NCBI GenBank assembly: GCA_002314445.1
Contig: DCFX01000061.1
Location: forward strand, 1 to 64,000
DNA: 64,000 bases
DNA from: Treponema sp. UBA1793
GTDB taxonomy: Bacteria; Spirochaetota; Spirochaetia; Treponematales; Treponemataceae
Direction: 5' to 3'
Part shown: in pieces, positions 42,645 to 52,400 of the stretch
Layout of the letters: each line of letters begins with the position of its first letter
Position numbering within the stretch: position 1 is the stretch's first letter
Position numbers and translations under genes: made by a program
The notes under the pieces: generated by a model
Told to the model about the DNA's origin: nothing
Database searches by the model: none
The model's input: only the letters and a program-made list of their open reading frames with translations

Positions 42645-44336
42645 TTATTTTTTGAACGGCAGCACGCCTTCCGCCTGATATTCGCCTGCAAGCGCACCGA
42701 AAAGTGCGTCGAATGTATACGACGACCAGCTGTACCCCATAAGAACGGTATCTGCCCAGTCAAGATTCAGAGCGCTGACCGGCGACATAATTGAAAAAAT
42801 AATAACACGCTTCCCGCTGCCCTTGAGCATTGTTGCAATTTTTGCAGACTGCTCATTTGCAACACAACAGATAACGGTATCATAACCGGCTGCATTGGAA
42901 ATGATATTGTCGCACATATACTGGGTTTCATTCGGTCCCGGTTCATACGAAAATCTGAAATCGCCCGTTTTAGAATACCGTCTTTTCCCCTCTGAAAAGA
43001 AACGCGGCAGGGAACCGACCAGAAGAACGCGGCCCGCGAGTTCAGGGGTAAGCGGCATTGCCCCACTCTTGTACATCGTAATGGAACGGCATGCCTGTCC
43101 AAGGAAAAATTTCTGACCTTCCTTATCGGGAATGTGTTCCGGTATTGCGGCAGGATCAGGATACAACGGCGCGGCATTTCCGCTTTTGAAATAATCAAGT
43201 TTTGCTTTGATGACCCGGTATGCTGCATCTTTTACGCGGGAATGGAACGATTCGTCAGTTTTTACAAGCTGCAGGTTATTCGACCACAACGACTCGTTCA
43301 AACGCGCCGTCGTAGAAGAAATGACGATATCGTTTCCGGCTTCAACAGCAAGTTTCACCGCATTTGTAAGGGAACCTGCATACAATGTGTCACCGTTCAT
43401 CATCATATCGTCTGTAATAATAAGCCCGTCATAACCGAGTTTCTTCCGCAATATGTCCGTCAGGAATATTTTGGACAGCGATGCAGGAGCACCAGACTGA
43501 TCTATCTGAGGGAAGCTCAAATGCCCCGACATTATGGCAGGAATATGCTGCCTGATAAGATATTCAAACGGTACCAGTTCACGGTTCTCAAATGTTTTCT
43601 CGTCAATATCTATAACCGGCAGTTTTGTATGCGAATCACTGGCAGTATCTCCGTGCCCGGGAAAATGTTTTGCGGTCGGAATAACGCCGGCCGCGATGCT
43701 TCCGGCAGAAAATGCCGCCCCCAGGATTCCGGTTTTCTGTGGATCATCTCCGAAAGAACGGGGGCCTATAATCGAGGAATTATGATTCGTATACAGGTCG
43801 ACAGACGGAGCAAAATTGATATTGATGCCAAGCACCTTTATCTCCCGTGAAATATAATACCCGCTGTACCATGCATCTGCCGGATATCCGGAAGCGCCTA
43901 TTGCCATATTGCCTGGCGTAATTGCTGTTTCACCTTTTATGTGGCGGATCCATCCGCCTTCCTGATCCGTTGCAACAAATAACGGAATTTTGAACCTGTT
44001 GTATGATGCTGCCTTCTGCAGCAGTGAGATGGATTTTGCAACAAGCACAATATCGTCGGTATTCCAGCCGAACACTTTTACACTGCCCAGTCCCCTGTTC
44101 ACCCATTGATACAAAAGCTCATCGGGTTCTGCGCCCGCCCAGCCGAACATGAATATCTGCGAAAACAGCTCTTCGTCAGTCATTCTGTCGACAATCGTTT
44201 TTGCAAGCTGCTCCGAAGGATAGTTGCTCCAGAAAGTCACATTCCGCGGCAGCTCCTCCGCAGCCTGAGCCTGTAGAAAAAACGGAAGGCCTGCAGCAAT
44301 GAGAATATAAAACACTAAATTGCGGAAAAACTTCAC
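42645..44336 (-). CDS. Exported GH3 beta-N-acetylhexosaminidase (NagZ-like)
   Basis: 563 residues with an N-terminal signal peptide (ends LQAQA). The GH3 domain shows PLFVATDQEGGWIRHI, the NagZ general-acid motif KHFPGHGDTASDSH and the nucleophile Asp in LIITDDMMMNG. A C-terminal GH3-C-like domain of about 170 residues follows. Unlike cytoplasmic E. coli NagZ it is exported, so it would trim GlcNAc from peptidoglycan fragments or chitin outside the inner membrane. It overlaps the trxB stop by four bases. Confidence 0.9.
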   Translation of the reverse strand: MKFFRNLVFYILIAAGLPFFLQAQAAEELPRNVTFWSNYPSEQLAKTIVDRMTDEELFSQIFMFGWAGAEPDELLYQWVNRGLGSVKVFGWNTDDIVLVAKSISLLQKAASYNRFKIPLFVATDQEGGWIRHIKGETAITPGNMAIGASGYPADAWYSGYYISREIKVLGININFAPSVDLYTNHNSSIIGPRSFGDDPQKTGILGAAFSAGSIAAGVIPTAKHFPGHGDTASDSHTKLPVIDIDEKTFENRELVPFEYLIRQHIPAIMSGHLSFPQIDQSGAPASLSKIFLTDILRKKLGYDGLIITDDMMMNGDTLYAGSLTNAVKLAVEAGNDIVISSTTARLNESLWSNNLQLVKTDESFHSRVKDAAYRVIKAKLDYFKSGNAAPLYPDPAAIPEHIPDKEGQKFFLGQACRSITMYKSGAMPLTPELAGRVLLVGSLPRFFSEGKRRYSKTGDFRFSYEPGPNETQYMCDNIISNAAGYDTVICCVANEQSAKIATMLKGSGKRVIIFSIMSPVSALNLDWADTVLMGYSWSSYTFDALFGALAGEYQAEGVLPFKK

Positions 44337-45274
44337 TTTGCGGCCTCAGTACCGTAAATTCCCCTCACATATGCATCAGCTTCATGAGCTGCAATAGCAC
44401 CGTCGGAAACAGCTGTTACAATCTGGCGGAATGATTTTGCCCGCACGTCTCCCGCACAATACAGACCGGGTATACCCGTTTCCATTTTTTCATTGGTCAC
44501 GACAAAACCGGAAGCATCTTTAGGCAGCGTATCAATAAGCTGAGTCCGCGGCTTCATACCGACAAAAACAAACACAGCATCTGCAGGAAGCTCAGTCTGA
44601 GAACCGGTTTCAGAATCTTCAATAAGGACAGACTCTACATGTCCGCTGCCCCTGATTTCCTTTACGACAGTATTATATCTGATTGTAATATTTTTGCTGT
44701 TCTGCACCCGTTCGGTCAGCGATTTGTCAGCACGTAATTGTGCACGGCGGTGCAGCAGCATAACAGAAGGTGAAAGGGTCGCAAGATAAAGCGCTTCAGA
44801 ACACGCAGAATCTCCTCCGCCTACAACAATAATGTTCTTTTTGCGGAAAAACGGCCCGTCACACACGGCACAGTAAGAGACGCCTGCTCCAGTCAGTTCC
44901 TTTTCACCGGGCACACCCAGTATTCTGTGCTCAGCCCCTGTTGCAACAAGAACAGCAGGGGCATCATAATCGGTCTTACTTGTGTGGACAATAAACCTGG
45001 AACCGACTTTATCTATAGAAAGAATCGCACTTTGTATAATTTTTGCACCAAAAGATTCGGCCTGGCTCCGCATTGTCGAAATAAATTCATCGCCGCTTAC
45101 GGCAGGGTATACCCCGGGATAATTTTCAAGCTCGGCAATCTGAAGTGTCTGTCCTCCGGGGCCTGAAAGATCAAACACGATTGTCTGTAGTCCAGAACGT
45201 GCGCTGTATTGCGCAGAAGCCAGTCCTGCTGCACCAGCACCTACAATGATGTAATCACACGAAACCTTTTCCAT
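44333..45274 (-). CDS. trxB: Thioredoxin reductase
   Basis: 313 residues. FAD site GAGAAGLASA, redox pair CAVC in the SYCAVCDGPFF segment, NADPH site GGGDSACSEA and the closing YCAGDVRA...VTAVSDGAIAAHEA. The ATG at 45274 gives the normal length; the longer frame runs over the terminator and tRNA spacer. It keeps thioredoxin reduced in the cytoplasm. Confidence 0.94.
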   Translation of the reverse strand: MEKVSCDYIIVGAGAAGLASAQYSARSGLQTIVFDLSGPGGQTLQIAELENYPGVYPAVSGDEFISTMRSQAESFGAKIIQSAILSIDKVGSRFIVHTSKTDYDAPAVLVATGAEHRILGVPGEKELTGAGVSYCAVCDGPFFRKKNIIVVGGGDSACSEALYLATLSPSVMLLHRRAQLRADKSLTERVQNSKNITIRYNTVVKEIRGSGHVESVLIEDSETGSQTELPADAVFVFVGMKPRTQLIDTLPKDASGFVVTNEKMETGIPGLYCAGDVRAKSFRQIVTAVSDGAIAAHEADAYVRGIYGTEAAK

Positions 45275-45338
45275 ACCTATATACAAGTATAACAGTTTTT
45301 CAATGTGCCGTCCACGCGAATCATCACGCGGCAGTCTC

Positions 45339-45372
45339 AAAAAAAAACGGAACCGCACAAAGGCAGGTTCCG
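45339..45372 (-). terminator. Terminator downstream of tRNA-Cys
   Basis: Minus strand: CGGAACC/GGTTCCG stem with an 11-base loop, then nine T. It isolates the tRNA from trxB. Confidence 0.88.
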
Positions 45373-45452
45373 CAGTATATGTAAACAGGCCGCATTTAAA
45401 ATACAGCAGACCTGATAAAAAAGCCAGAATATCATAAGACATTCCGGCAGCA

Positions 45453-45524
45453 AGGCGTCGAGCGGAATTGAACCGCTGCATAAGGGTTTTGCAGACCCGC
45501 CCCTTACCACTTGGGTACGACGCC
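45453..45524 (-). tRNA. tRNA-Cys (GCA)
   Basis: Minus strand, about 72 bases. Acceptor stem GGCGTCG/CGACGCC, D-arm with AAGTGGTAA, anticodon loop CTGCAAA (GCA), T-arm AGCGG-TTCAATT-CCGCT. The discriminator base is U, an identity mark of tRNA-Cys. The outermost anticodon-stem pair appears to be a C-U mismatch. CCA is not encoded. Confidence 0.93.
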
Positions 45525-45579
45525 GATTAGAAATATATCAAAAAAGGCCTTCTTTGTCCAGACCCTCATCCCGGTTTCG

Positions 45580-45608
45580 TTGAAAAAACTCCGCTGTTAT
45601 GATAGTAT
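45580..45608 (+). promoter_or_regulatory. Probable promoter of hydE
   Basis: TTGAAA (45580-45585), 17 bases, TAGTAT (45603-45608), with an overlapping TATACT a little further on. Confidence 0.45.
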
Positions 45609-45657
45609 TATACTATACTGACTCCGAAGATACGTTCCAAGGAGAAGGAGCTTATGC

Positions 45658-46806
45658 ATGACCGAAACTAGTCTTATCGTCCGGAAATTCTTTGCAAATC
45701 ATATCCTGTCAAAAGCAGAATTTGTCACGCTGATAAACAATCGTGATACGGAACTTGACCAAAATGCAACTTGTCTTGTTTTAAAAAATATGACATACGC
45801 GGATGCCCCTCATGGTTCTGCGTTGACTATGCTGAATCCTCATTCCGATCAGCCGCTGACTGTACGAAGTGTGCTTAAACAAAATGCAGCAGCTGTCAGC
45901 AGACATGTCTTCGGCAACAAAATATACACGCGCGGAATCATAGAATTTACAAACTACTGCAAAAATAACTGCCTTTACTGCGGAATCCGTGCAGGTAATA
46001 CAAAGGCTGACCGGTACAGACTTACAAAGGATGAAATACTTGACTGCTGTAAAACAGGATATGCGCTCGGATTCCGGACGTTTGTACTGCAGGGTGGAGA
46101 GGATACGTATTACAGCGACGATATGATTGCAGATATCGTGCGCAGTATAAAAACAGAATATCCTGACTGTGCCGTAACGCTTTCCATAGGCGAAAAAGAA
46201 TACGATACGTATAAACTCTGGAGGGAAGCAGGTGCCGACCGTTATCTCCTGCGCCATGAAACAGCAGATAACGATCATTACAAAAAACTGCATCCTGAAA
46301 GCATGTCTCCCGAACACAGAAAACAGTGCCTGAGTAATCTTAAAAAGCTTGGTTTTCAGACTGGAGCCGGTTTTATGGTCGGTTCACCTTTTCAAACAAT
46401 GGAAAATATTGCAGACGACCTGCTCTATCTGTCGGAACTCAAACCGCAGATGATCGGCATCGGTCCGTTTATCCATCACAGCCAGACTCCGTTTGCGCGC
46501 AAAAAAGACGGCAGCGTCGAACTTACGCTCTTTCTGCTTTCCGTCCTCCGCAGTATGTTTCCGAAAGTGCTTCTTCCTGCAACAACCGCGCTCGGCACAC
46601 TCTCGCCCGACGGCAGAGAGCAGGGTGTACTCTGCGGAGCCAATGTCATTATGCCTAATCTTTCGCCTGTTATAGACCGTAAAAAATACTCCCTGTACAA
46701 CAACAAAATCTGTACAGGGGAAGAAGCTGCGGAATGCCGCGCCTGCCTGGAACGGCGTGTAAAATCAATCGGCTATACACTTACCGTATCTCGCGGTGAC
46801 TATTAA
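45658..46806 (+). CDS. hydE: [FeFe] hydrogenase H-cluster radical SAM maturase HydE
   Basis: 382 residues. The radical-SAM cysteines are C101, C105 and C108 (FTNYCKNNCLYCGIR). QGGEDTYYSDD and LRHETADNDHYKKLHPE match HydE. It acts with HydG and HydF to build the diiron subcluster of [FeFe] hydrogenases; neither partner nor a hydrogenase is in the window. The N-terminal region, about 60 residues before the core, is a little longer than usual and contains an extra HGS...MLNPH segment. GGAGAAGGAG precedes the ATG. Confidence 0.92.
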   Translation: MTETSLIVRKFFANHILSKAEFVTLINNRDTELDQNATCLVLKNMTYADAPHGSALTMLNPHSDQPLTVRSVLKQNAAAVSRHVFGNKIYTRGIIEFTNYCKNNCLYCGIRAGNTKADRYRLTKDEILDCCKTGYALGFRTFVLQGGEDTYYSDDMIADIVRSIKTEYPDCAVTLSIGEKEYDTYKLWREAGADRYLLRHETADNDHYKKLHPESMSPEHRKQCLSNLKKLGFQTGAGFMVGSPFQTMENIADDLLYLSELKPQMIGIGPFIHHSQTPFARKKDGSVELTLFLLSVLRSMFPKVLLPATTALGTLSPDGREQGVLCGANVIMPNLSPVIDRKKYSLYNNKICTGEEAAECRACLERRVKSIGYTLTVSRGDY

Positions 46807-46827
46807 ATCAAAATACGCTATCCGTCG

Positions 46828-47649
46828 TTATTGAACAGTGATTACGACTTTGATTTTACCGGTCTTTTGAGTACCGCCTGTGCTGGTTGTCTCCGGAACA
46901 GAGGGAAGCTGACTGTCGGCTGAAGGACTTCCCGTTGCGACACTTTCTGTATCTATCGGCGTATTCAATGCGTTCAAAACAGTACCCGCCTTTTCCGATG
47001 CAGTATCAGCAGGCCGTGAATTAAAGCCGGATTCCCCGACAGACACCCCCTGCCCCGGAAGGACAACGACAGCTCCGACAGGCGCTCCGGGGGCTATATC
47101 CCCTGCAGCGGTTCCTGCCGAAGACTGGCCATCGGAAGGTTCTCCGACCGAAGCAGCAGAATCATACCAGTTCCCCGGATACGCCACAACGGCACCTTCC
47201 GTACAGTCGATTGAACCGTCACTTGAAAAACCGAACTCCGTACCGCGGACAGAAGCAACTGCGACAGGATTATGTACTGTATAATTTACACGCTTATTTT
47301 CCGTTTTTTTCACGCTTGATTTTACCGCGCCGGTGTTAAGATAGACAGATACGGTATCTTTCTTTTCACCTTTTGCAAGCGTCTCAAGCGTAATACGCGT
47401 AAGCGGCCCAAGCTGAATTGTAGAACCCTGATACTGAAGGACTGCTTCGGATTTGAATCCCGTTGAAATAATTTCGCCCTGTGCAACAGTATCATTCTCC
47501 GCAAGGGGAATCCATGAACCGTTTCTATCGACTTCAACTTTACCTTTTAAAGAAACAACAGTTGCAGAATCAGCACAAAGAGGAAGTAAAATAAGCGCTG
47601 CCAGAATTCCGGCGGAAATCCATTTTTTTATTGCACCAGAACTATTCAT
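46828..47649 (-). CDS. Secreted FecR-domain protein
   Basis: 273 residues with a signal peptide (ends LCADS). The FecR/LysM-independent beta domain spans about residues 28-150 (VVSLKGKVEVDRNGSWIPL, SVRGTEFGFSSDG). The rest is a low-complexity Ser/Gly/Thr/Pro tail. CAGGAGG precedes the ATG. It is the third gene of an envelope operon with the beta-barrel-like protein and a small exported protein. Confidence 0.85.
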   Translation of the reverse strand: MNSSGAIKKWISAGILAALILLPLCADSATVVSLKGKVEVDRNGSWIPLAENDTVAQGEIISTGFKSEAVLQYQGSTIQLGPLTRITLETLAKGEKKDTVSVYLNTGAVKSSVKKTENKRVNYTVHNPVAVASVRGTEFGFSSDGSIDCTEGAVVAYPGNWYDSAASVGEPSDGQSSAGTAAGDIAPGAPVGAVVVLPGQGVSVGESGFNSRPADTASEKAGTVLNALNTPIDTESVATGSPSADSQLPSVPETTSTGGTQKTGKIKVVITVQ

Positions 47650-47663
47650 AAAAACCTCCTGAT

Positions 47664-48812
47664 TTAGAAAACAAAAGCGCCTGTCACCACTAAACAGGTT
47701 TTATTCCGTGATGAATCGGCTGCATAATACTGGCTGGCACCGGCAGAAACCTGCAGGTCATGGAAAATATTCCATACTGCGCTGAAATTCCACTGCAAAC
47801 CGTCATATGATACGGTATTTTCAGGACAGACAAAAACACAGCCGCCTTCTGCGACAAGACAAACACAGGACAGTATCGTATACGAGCCTGACACAGCAGC
47901 CTTTATCATACCGGTATATTCAGGTTCATCCAGTGCAAAATCAGCAGTTTGAGACGTAAATCCCCTGAAAGAACTCAGAAAACCGTTGCTGCCCGATGCA
48001 TATACACCGGTAAAACAGACAGATGCGCCGGCAGCAGGATAAAGTGTCAAAACAGCTTTTGATAAATCGGAAAGTGTCTTTAAATTTTCAGAGCCAGCTG
48101 TTGTCATAAGCGAATAAAAGACTTTCCCGGAAAGCGGTCCCGACAGGGCAATCGTTCCGTACCAGCGGCTGTATCTGTCCGTTGAAAAATCAATAAATCC
48201 CCACCCTTCTGCGGCAAGCGTCTGATTAAAAAACAGGGACGGACAGGCTATGGAAATGCCGAAAGGAATATATGACGGAGCCGTCACATAGACTGAATTA
48301 TAATCAGGATTGTAAGCCGTTCCCTCCGGAGTAAGTATCGTAACATCATGGGCGTTGAGCATCCTCGTACTGCCACCGTATATGCTGAATTCGATCACCG
48401 GCGTCACAAATTTAATATACATACCATCATTTATCTGGCTGAAAACAATTCCCGTCATATCGCTCACGGGAAATCTTCCGACAGCAAACTGGATCGCATT
48501 ATATCTTCCTGCTTCAAGCGTACCGGAAATTTTCAACAGATTCAAATCAACTATATTTTTATAGCTGTTATCACGTTCGTCGTATCTGAATTCATAGGAA
48601 CCGTCTGCGCTGAACTTCAGCTTCATTTTTTTGTTAAAAAGGGAAGAAATCCACAGATGAGCAGCGGAACTTTCATACCACTTGAGCGCAGAAAATTCAG
48701 TCCCCTGATATTTCGTTGTGCTGTTGATTTTACCGCCAAAGTCAAGGCCTGTAAGAGGCGATGCAGACAGCAGCACAGCCGACAGCATAACCGCAGCAAA
48801 CTTTTTAACCAT
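47664..48812 (-). CDS. Probable outer-membrane beta-barrel protein
   Basis: 382 residues with a signal peptide (ends SASPLTG). The mature part alternates aromatic and polar residues in short strands and ends in Phe (VVTGAFVF), typical of outer-membrane barrels. I recognise no named family. The start overlaps the stop of the upstream gene by one base (TAATG). FecR follows after 14 bases, so a FecR-linked envelope complex is likely. Confidence 0.65.
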   Translation of the reverse strand: MVKKFAAVMLSAVLLSASPLTGLDFGGKINSTTKYQGTEFSALKWYESSAAHLWISSLFNKKMKLKFSADGSYEFRYDERDNSYKNIVDLNLLKISGTLEAGRYNAIQFAVGRFPVSDMTGIVFSQINDGMYIKFVTPVIEFSIYGGSTRMLNAHDVTILTPEGTAYNPDYNSVYVTAPSYIPFGISIACPSLFFNQTLAAEGWGFIDFSTDRYSRWYGTIALSGPLSGKVFYSLMTTAGSENLKTLSDLSKAVLTLYPAAGASVCFTGVYASGSNGFLSSFRGFTSQTADFALDEPEYTGMIKAAVSGSYTILSCVCLVAEGGCVFVCPENTVSYDGLQWNFSAVWNIFHDLQVSAGASQYYAADSSRNKTCLVVTGAFVF

Positions 48813-49264
48813 TATTTACTCCCGTATTTATTCTGACAGGCCGTATACATAGTAAGTACATCTGTTCCGGAAACTTTTTCGGATGGATCGGCATCGACAG
48901 GAATTATACCGTCAGCCTTAAACTGCCTGAAGGCGTAACGGGATGCACCTTTTGTAACACGAAACATAAGCCCCCCCTTTACTGGCCATAGTTCAGCCAT
49001 CATATAAGACAAACCTGACATGGTTACGGTATCAGTTTTATTTACGGCGGCCGGCAGCTGACCTGCTTTTTTTAGAGCTGCAAAAGCTTCATCATATGAT
49101 GCTGTCTCATCAACAAATCCCTGATACACTGCTGACAAATAGCTTACCTGCCCGTAATCGGCATTATACGCCGCAAGCATTTCTGTTACAAAACCGGCAG
49201 TTTGTGCATGTGCCGCAAGTGCAGACAAAAAGACAGCAGCCAGGATAATCATTTTTTTTATCAC
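48812..49264 (-). CDS. Small exported protein of unknown function
   Basis: 150 residues, first gene of the envelope operon. I start it at GTG 49264 because GAGG lies six bases upstream; the signal peptide (IILAAVFLSALAAHAQ) then begins at once. The mature part is alpha-helical with short repeats on FVTEMLAAYNA and DVLTMYTACQNKYG. It resembles SLH-like or small helical repeat proteins only loosely. Function unknown. Confidence 0.6.
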   Translation of the reverse strand: MIKKMIILAAVFLSALAAHAQTAGFVTEMLAAYNADYGQVSYLSAVYQGFVDETASYDEAFAALKKAGQLPAAVNKTDTVTMSGLSYMMAELWPVKGGLMFRVTKGASRYAFRQFKADGIIPVDADPSEKVSGTDVLTMYTACQNKYGSK

Positions 49265-49336
49265 GATATACCTCGCAGACAATACGTCGATCGTTTTAAA
49301 TTATAGTCTTAAAAAAATTAGTTGTCCAGCTTGCAT

Positions 49337-49372
49337 AAAAAAAGCCCCTCATCAATGCTGATGAAGGGCTGA
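49337..49372 (-). terminator. Terminator of the PFOR gene
   Basis: Minus strand: AGCCCtTCATCA/TGATGAgGGGCT with a four-base loop, then seven T. Confidence 0.9.
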
Positions 49373-49452
49373 TTCGGGGAAAATAATCGGTATTTCCTCA
49401 AATGTATGCACGGAGACTGCGTACAGTCTCCGTATAAGTAATTCTACCTGAT

Positions 49453-52400
49453 TTAGAACGTTCTCTTCGCCAGATAGTCATACTCCTGCCATGTGCGTTT
49501 TGCTTTTGCAGTAGCCTTGTCGAGCAGCAGTGCAGCACGCTCCGGATTCGCGGCTTTAAGAGCTTTGAAACGTCCTTCTGCGTACATGTAATCAGCAAGC
49601 TGATACGTCGGTTCCTTGCTGTCAAGCTGGAACGGGTTCTTACCCTGATCAGCGAGACGAGGATCATAGCGGTACAGCGGCCACAGACCGCAGTCAACGG
49701 CCTGCTTCTGGAGTTTAAGACCGTCGGTCATATTGATTGTATGGTTAATACAATGAGAATAAGCAATGATAAGGGACGGGCCGTTGTAGCTTTCTGCTTC
49801 GCGGATAGCTTTTATAGCCTGAACAGCGTTTGCACCCATTGCAATTTTTGCGACATAAATATAGCCGTAGCTCATTGCAATCATGCCGAGATCTTTCTTT
49901 GCAATATCCTTTCCGGCTGCTGCAAATTTTGCAACAGCTCCGATCGGAGTTGCCTTTGACATCTGTCCGCCGGTATTGGAGTAAACTTCCGTATCAAGGC
50001 AGAGAATGTTGATGTTGTGTCCCTGTGCGAGTACGTGGTCTACACCGCCGAAACCGATATCGTATGCCCAGCCGTCACCACCGATAACCCAGTTGCTTCT
50101 CTTGATGAAGTGGTCGGAGAGTGACAGCAGTTCTTTTGCCGTCTCATCAGTATTATCTTTGATTGCCGCCTTAAGGGCCGCTACATTCTTGCGCTGCAGT
50201 TCAATAGCTGCATCATCTGCCTGCTCATTTGCAAGTATTGCATCTATTTCCTTTGCAGCAATTCCCTTGCCTTTTGCAGTTACCGCAACTTCACCTGCAT
50301 ATTCTGCAAGTTTCTCAGTCGTCAGCCTCATACCGAAACCGAATTCTGCAGCATCCTCAAAGAGGGAGTTGCTCCATACCGGTCCGCGTCCCGATGCATT
50401 TTTTGCATACGGAGTAGTCGGCAGGTTGCCGCCATAAATCGAAGAACATCCTGTTGCGTTGGCAATCATCGCACGGTCGCCGAAAAGCTGGCTGACCAGT
50501 TTGATATACGGTGTTTCACCGCAGCCTGCGCATGCGCCGCTGAACTCGAACAGCGGCCGTTTCATAGCAAGGCCTTTTGCCGTTCCAAGATTAAGTCCGG
50601 ACGGATCAACTTCAGGAAGATCCATGAAGTAGTTCCAGTTCTTTGCTTCCTGTTCTTTATATTCTGGTGTAAACGGTTCAAGATGAAGCGCTTTAGCCGG
50701 AACCGGGCAGGAATAAACGCAGAGTCCGCATCCTGTGCAGTCTTCAGCGGAAATTGCAAGCACAACTTTTTTACCGGGTTCTGCTTTCGGTTTAATTTCT
50801 GCAGATTTGAATCCTGCTGGAGCTTTTGCAACCTGATCATCAGTAAGAGTCTTCATACGGATACATGCATGCGGACATACAAGAGAGCAGTTACCGCACT
50901 GGATACATGCAGCAGCATCCCAGCATGAAACATTTTCACCAATACCGCGTTTCTCGTACTGAGTCGTTGCAGTCGGGAATGTACCGTCTGCAGGCAGCTT
51001 GCTGACAGGAAGCTTGTCTCCTTCCTGAGCAGCCATTGCGCCGAGCACATTCTTGATGAACGGATCGTTTGTATTTTTAATGGACAGTTCCATATGGCGG
51101 CTTCCGGATGCTTTAAGCTTGCTGACATCAACTTTTTCAACAGCTGCAAGTGCCATATCAATAGTGGAAATGTTCTTATTAACAACATCCTGACCTTTTT
51201 TGCCGTATGTCTTTGCAATGAATTTCTTCATATACTCGACTGCGACATCTTCTTTCAGAACGCCGGAAATCTTGAAGAATGCTGCAAGCATAACGATGTT
51301 GATGCGGTTGCCCATTCCTGCTTTCTCTGCAATCTTGAATGCATCGATAACGTAGAACTGAACTTTCTTTTCCAGAATGCGTTTCTGCTGTTCAACAGGA
51401 AGTTCATTCCAGACGCTGTCTTTGTCAAAACGGCTGTTGAGAAGGAATATTCCGCCTTCTTTCACGTTTGCGAGCATATCGTATACATCCATGTATGCAA
51501 ATTTATGGCATGCAAGGAAATCTGCTGATGTGATAAGATACGGACGGCGGATAACTTTCTTTCCGAAGCGGAGGTGAGAAACAGTGATACCGCCTGATTT
51601 CTTTGAATCATATGAGAAATAAGCCTGGGCATTGAGATCCGGCCGTGCATTTCCGATGATTTTGATAGCCATCTTGTTTGCACCGACTGTACCGTCGGAA
51701 CCGAGACCGTAGAACATAGCCTCTGTCATGCCTGTTTCAGCGATGAAGAAGTTCGGATCGTATTTGAGGGATGTCTTCGTAACATCATCATTGATACCGA
51801 CTGTAAAATGCTTGAGCATTTTGTCTTTTGCATCAAGATTGTCGAAGCATGCGATAACCATAGACGGCGTAAACTCTTTGGAACCGATTCCGTAGCGTCC
51901 GCCGATGATTTCTGCCTTACGGCCTGCTTCACTAAATGCAGTGCAGACATCTTCGTACAGCGGTTCACCGATGGAGCCGGGCTCCTTTGTGCGGTCAAGA
52001 ACAACAATTTTCTTTGCTGTTTCAGGGATTGCTGCAAGGAATTTATCTGCTTCAAACGGGCGGTACAGATGTACTTTTACGACACCGACTTTCTTTCCCT
52101 TCTCTTTGCAGAGGTACTCGACAGTTTCGTGTGCTGTATCGGCGCCAGAACCCATGATAATCATGACAGACTTTGCATCTTTTGCACCGACATAGTCAAA
52201 CAGGTGATATTTACGTCCGGTAAGTTTACCGAATTTGTCCATTTCCTTCTGAACAACGGCAGGAACTGTTTTATAATACTTGTTTACAGCTTCACGGCTC
52301 TGGAAATAAACATCAGGATTCTGGGAAGTTCCGCGGATCACCGGATTTTCAGGATTCAGGCCCCGTGCGCGGTGTTCGCGGACAAGTTCGTCATCAACCA

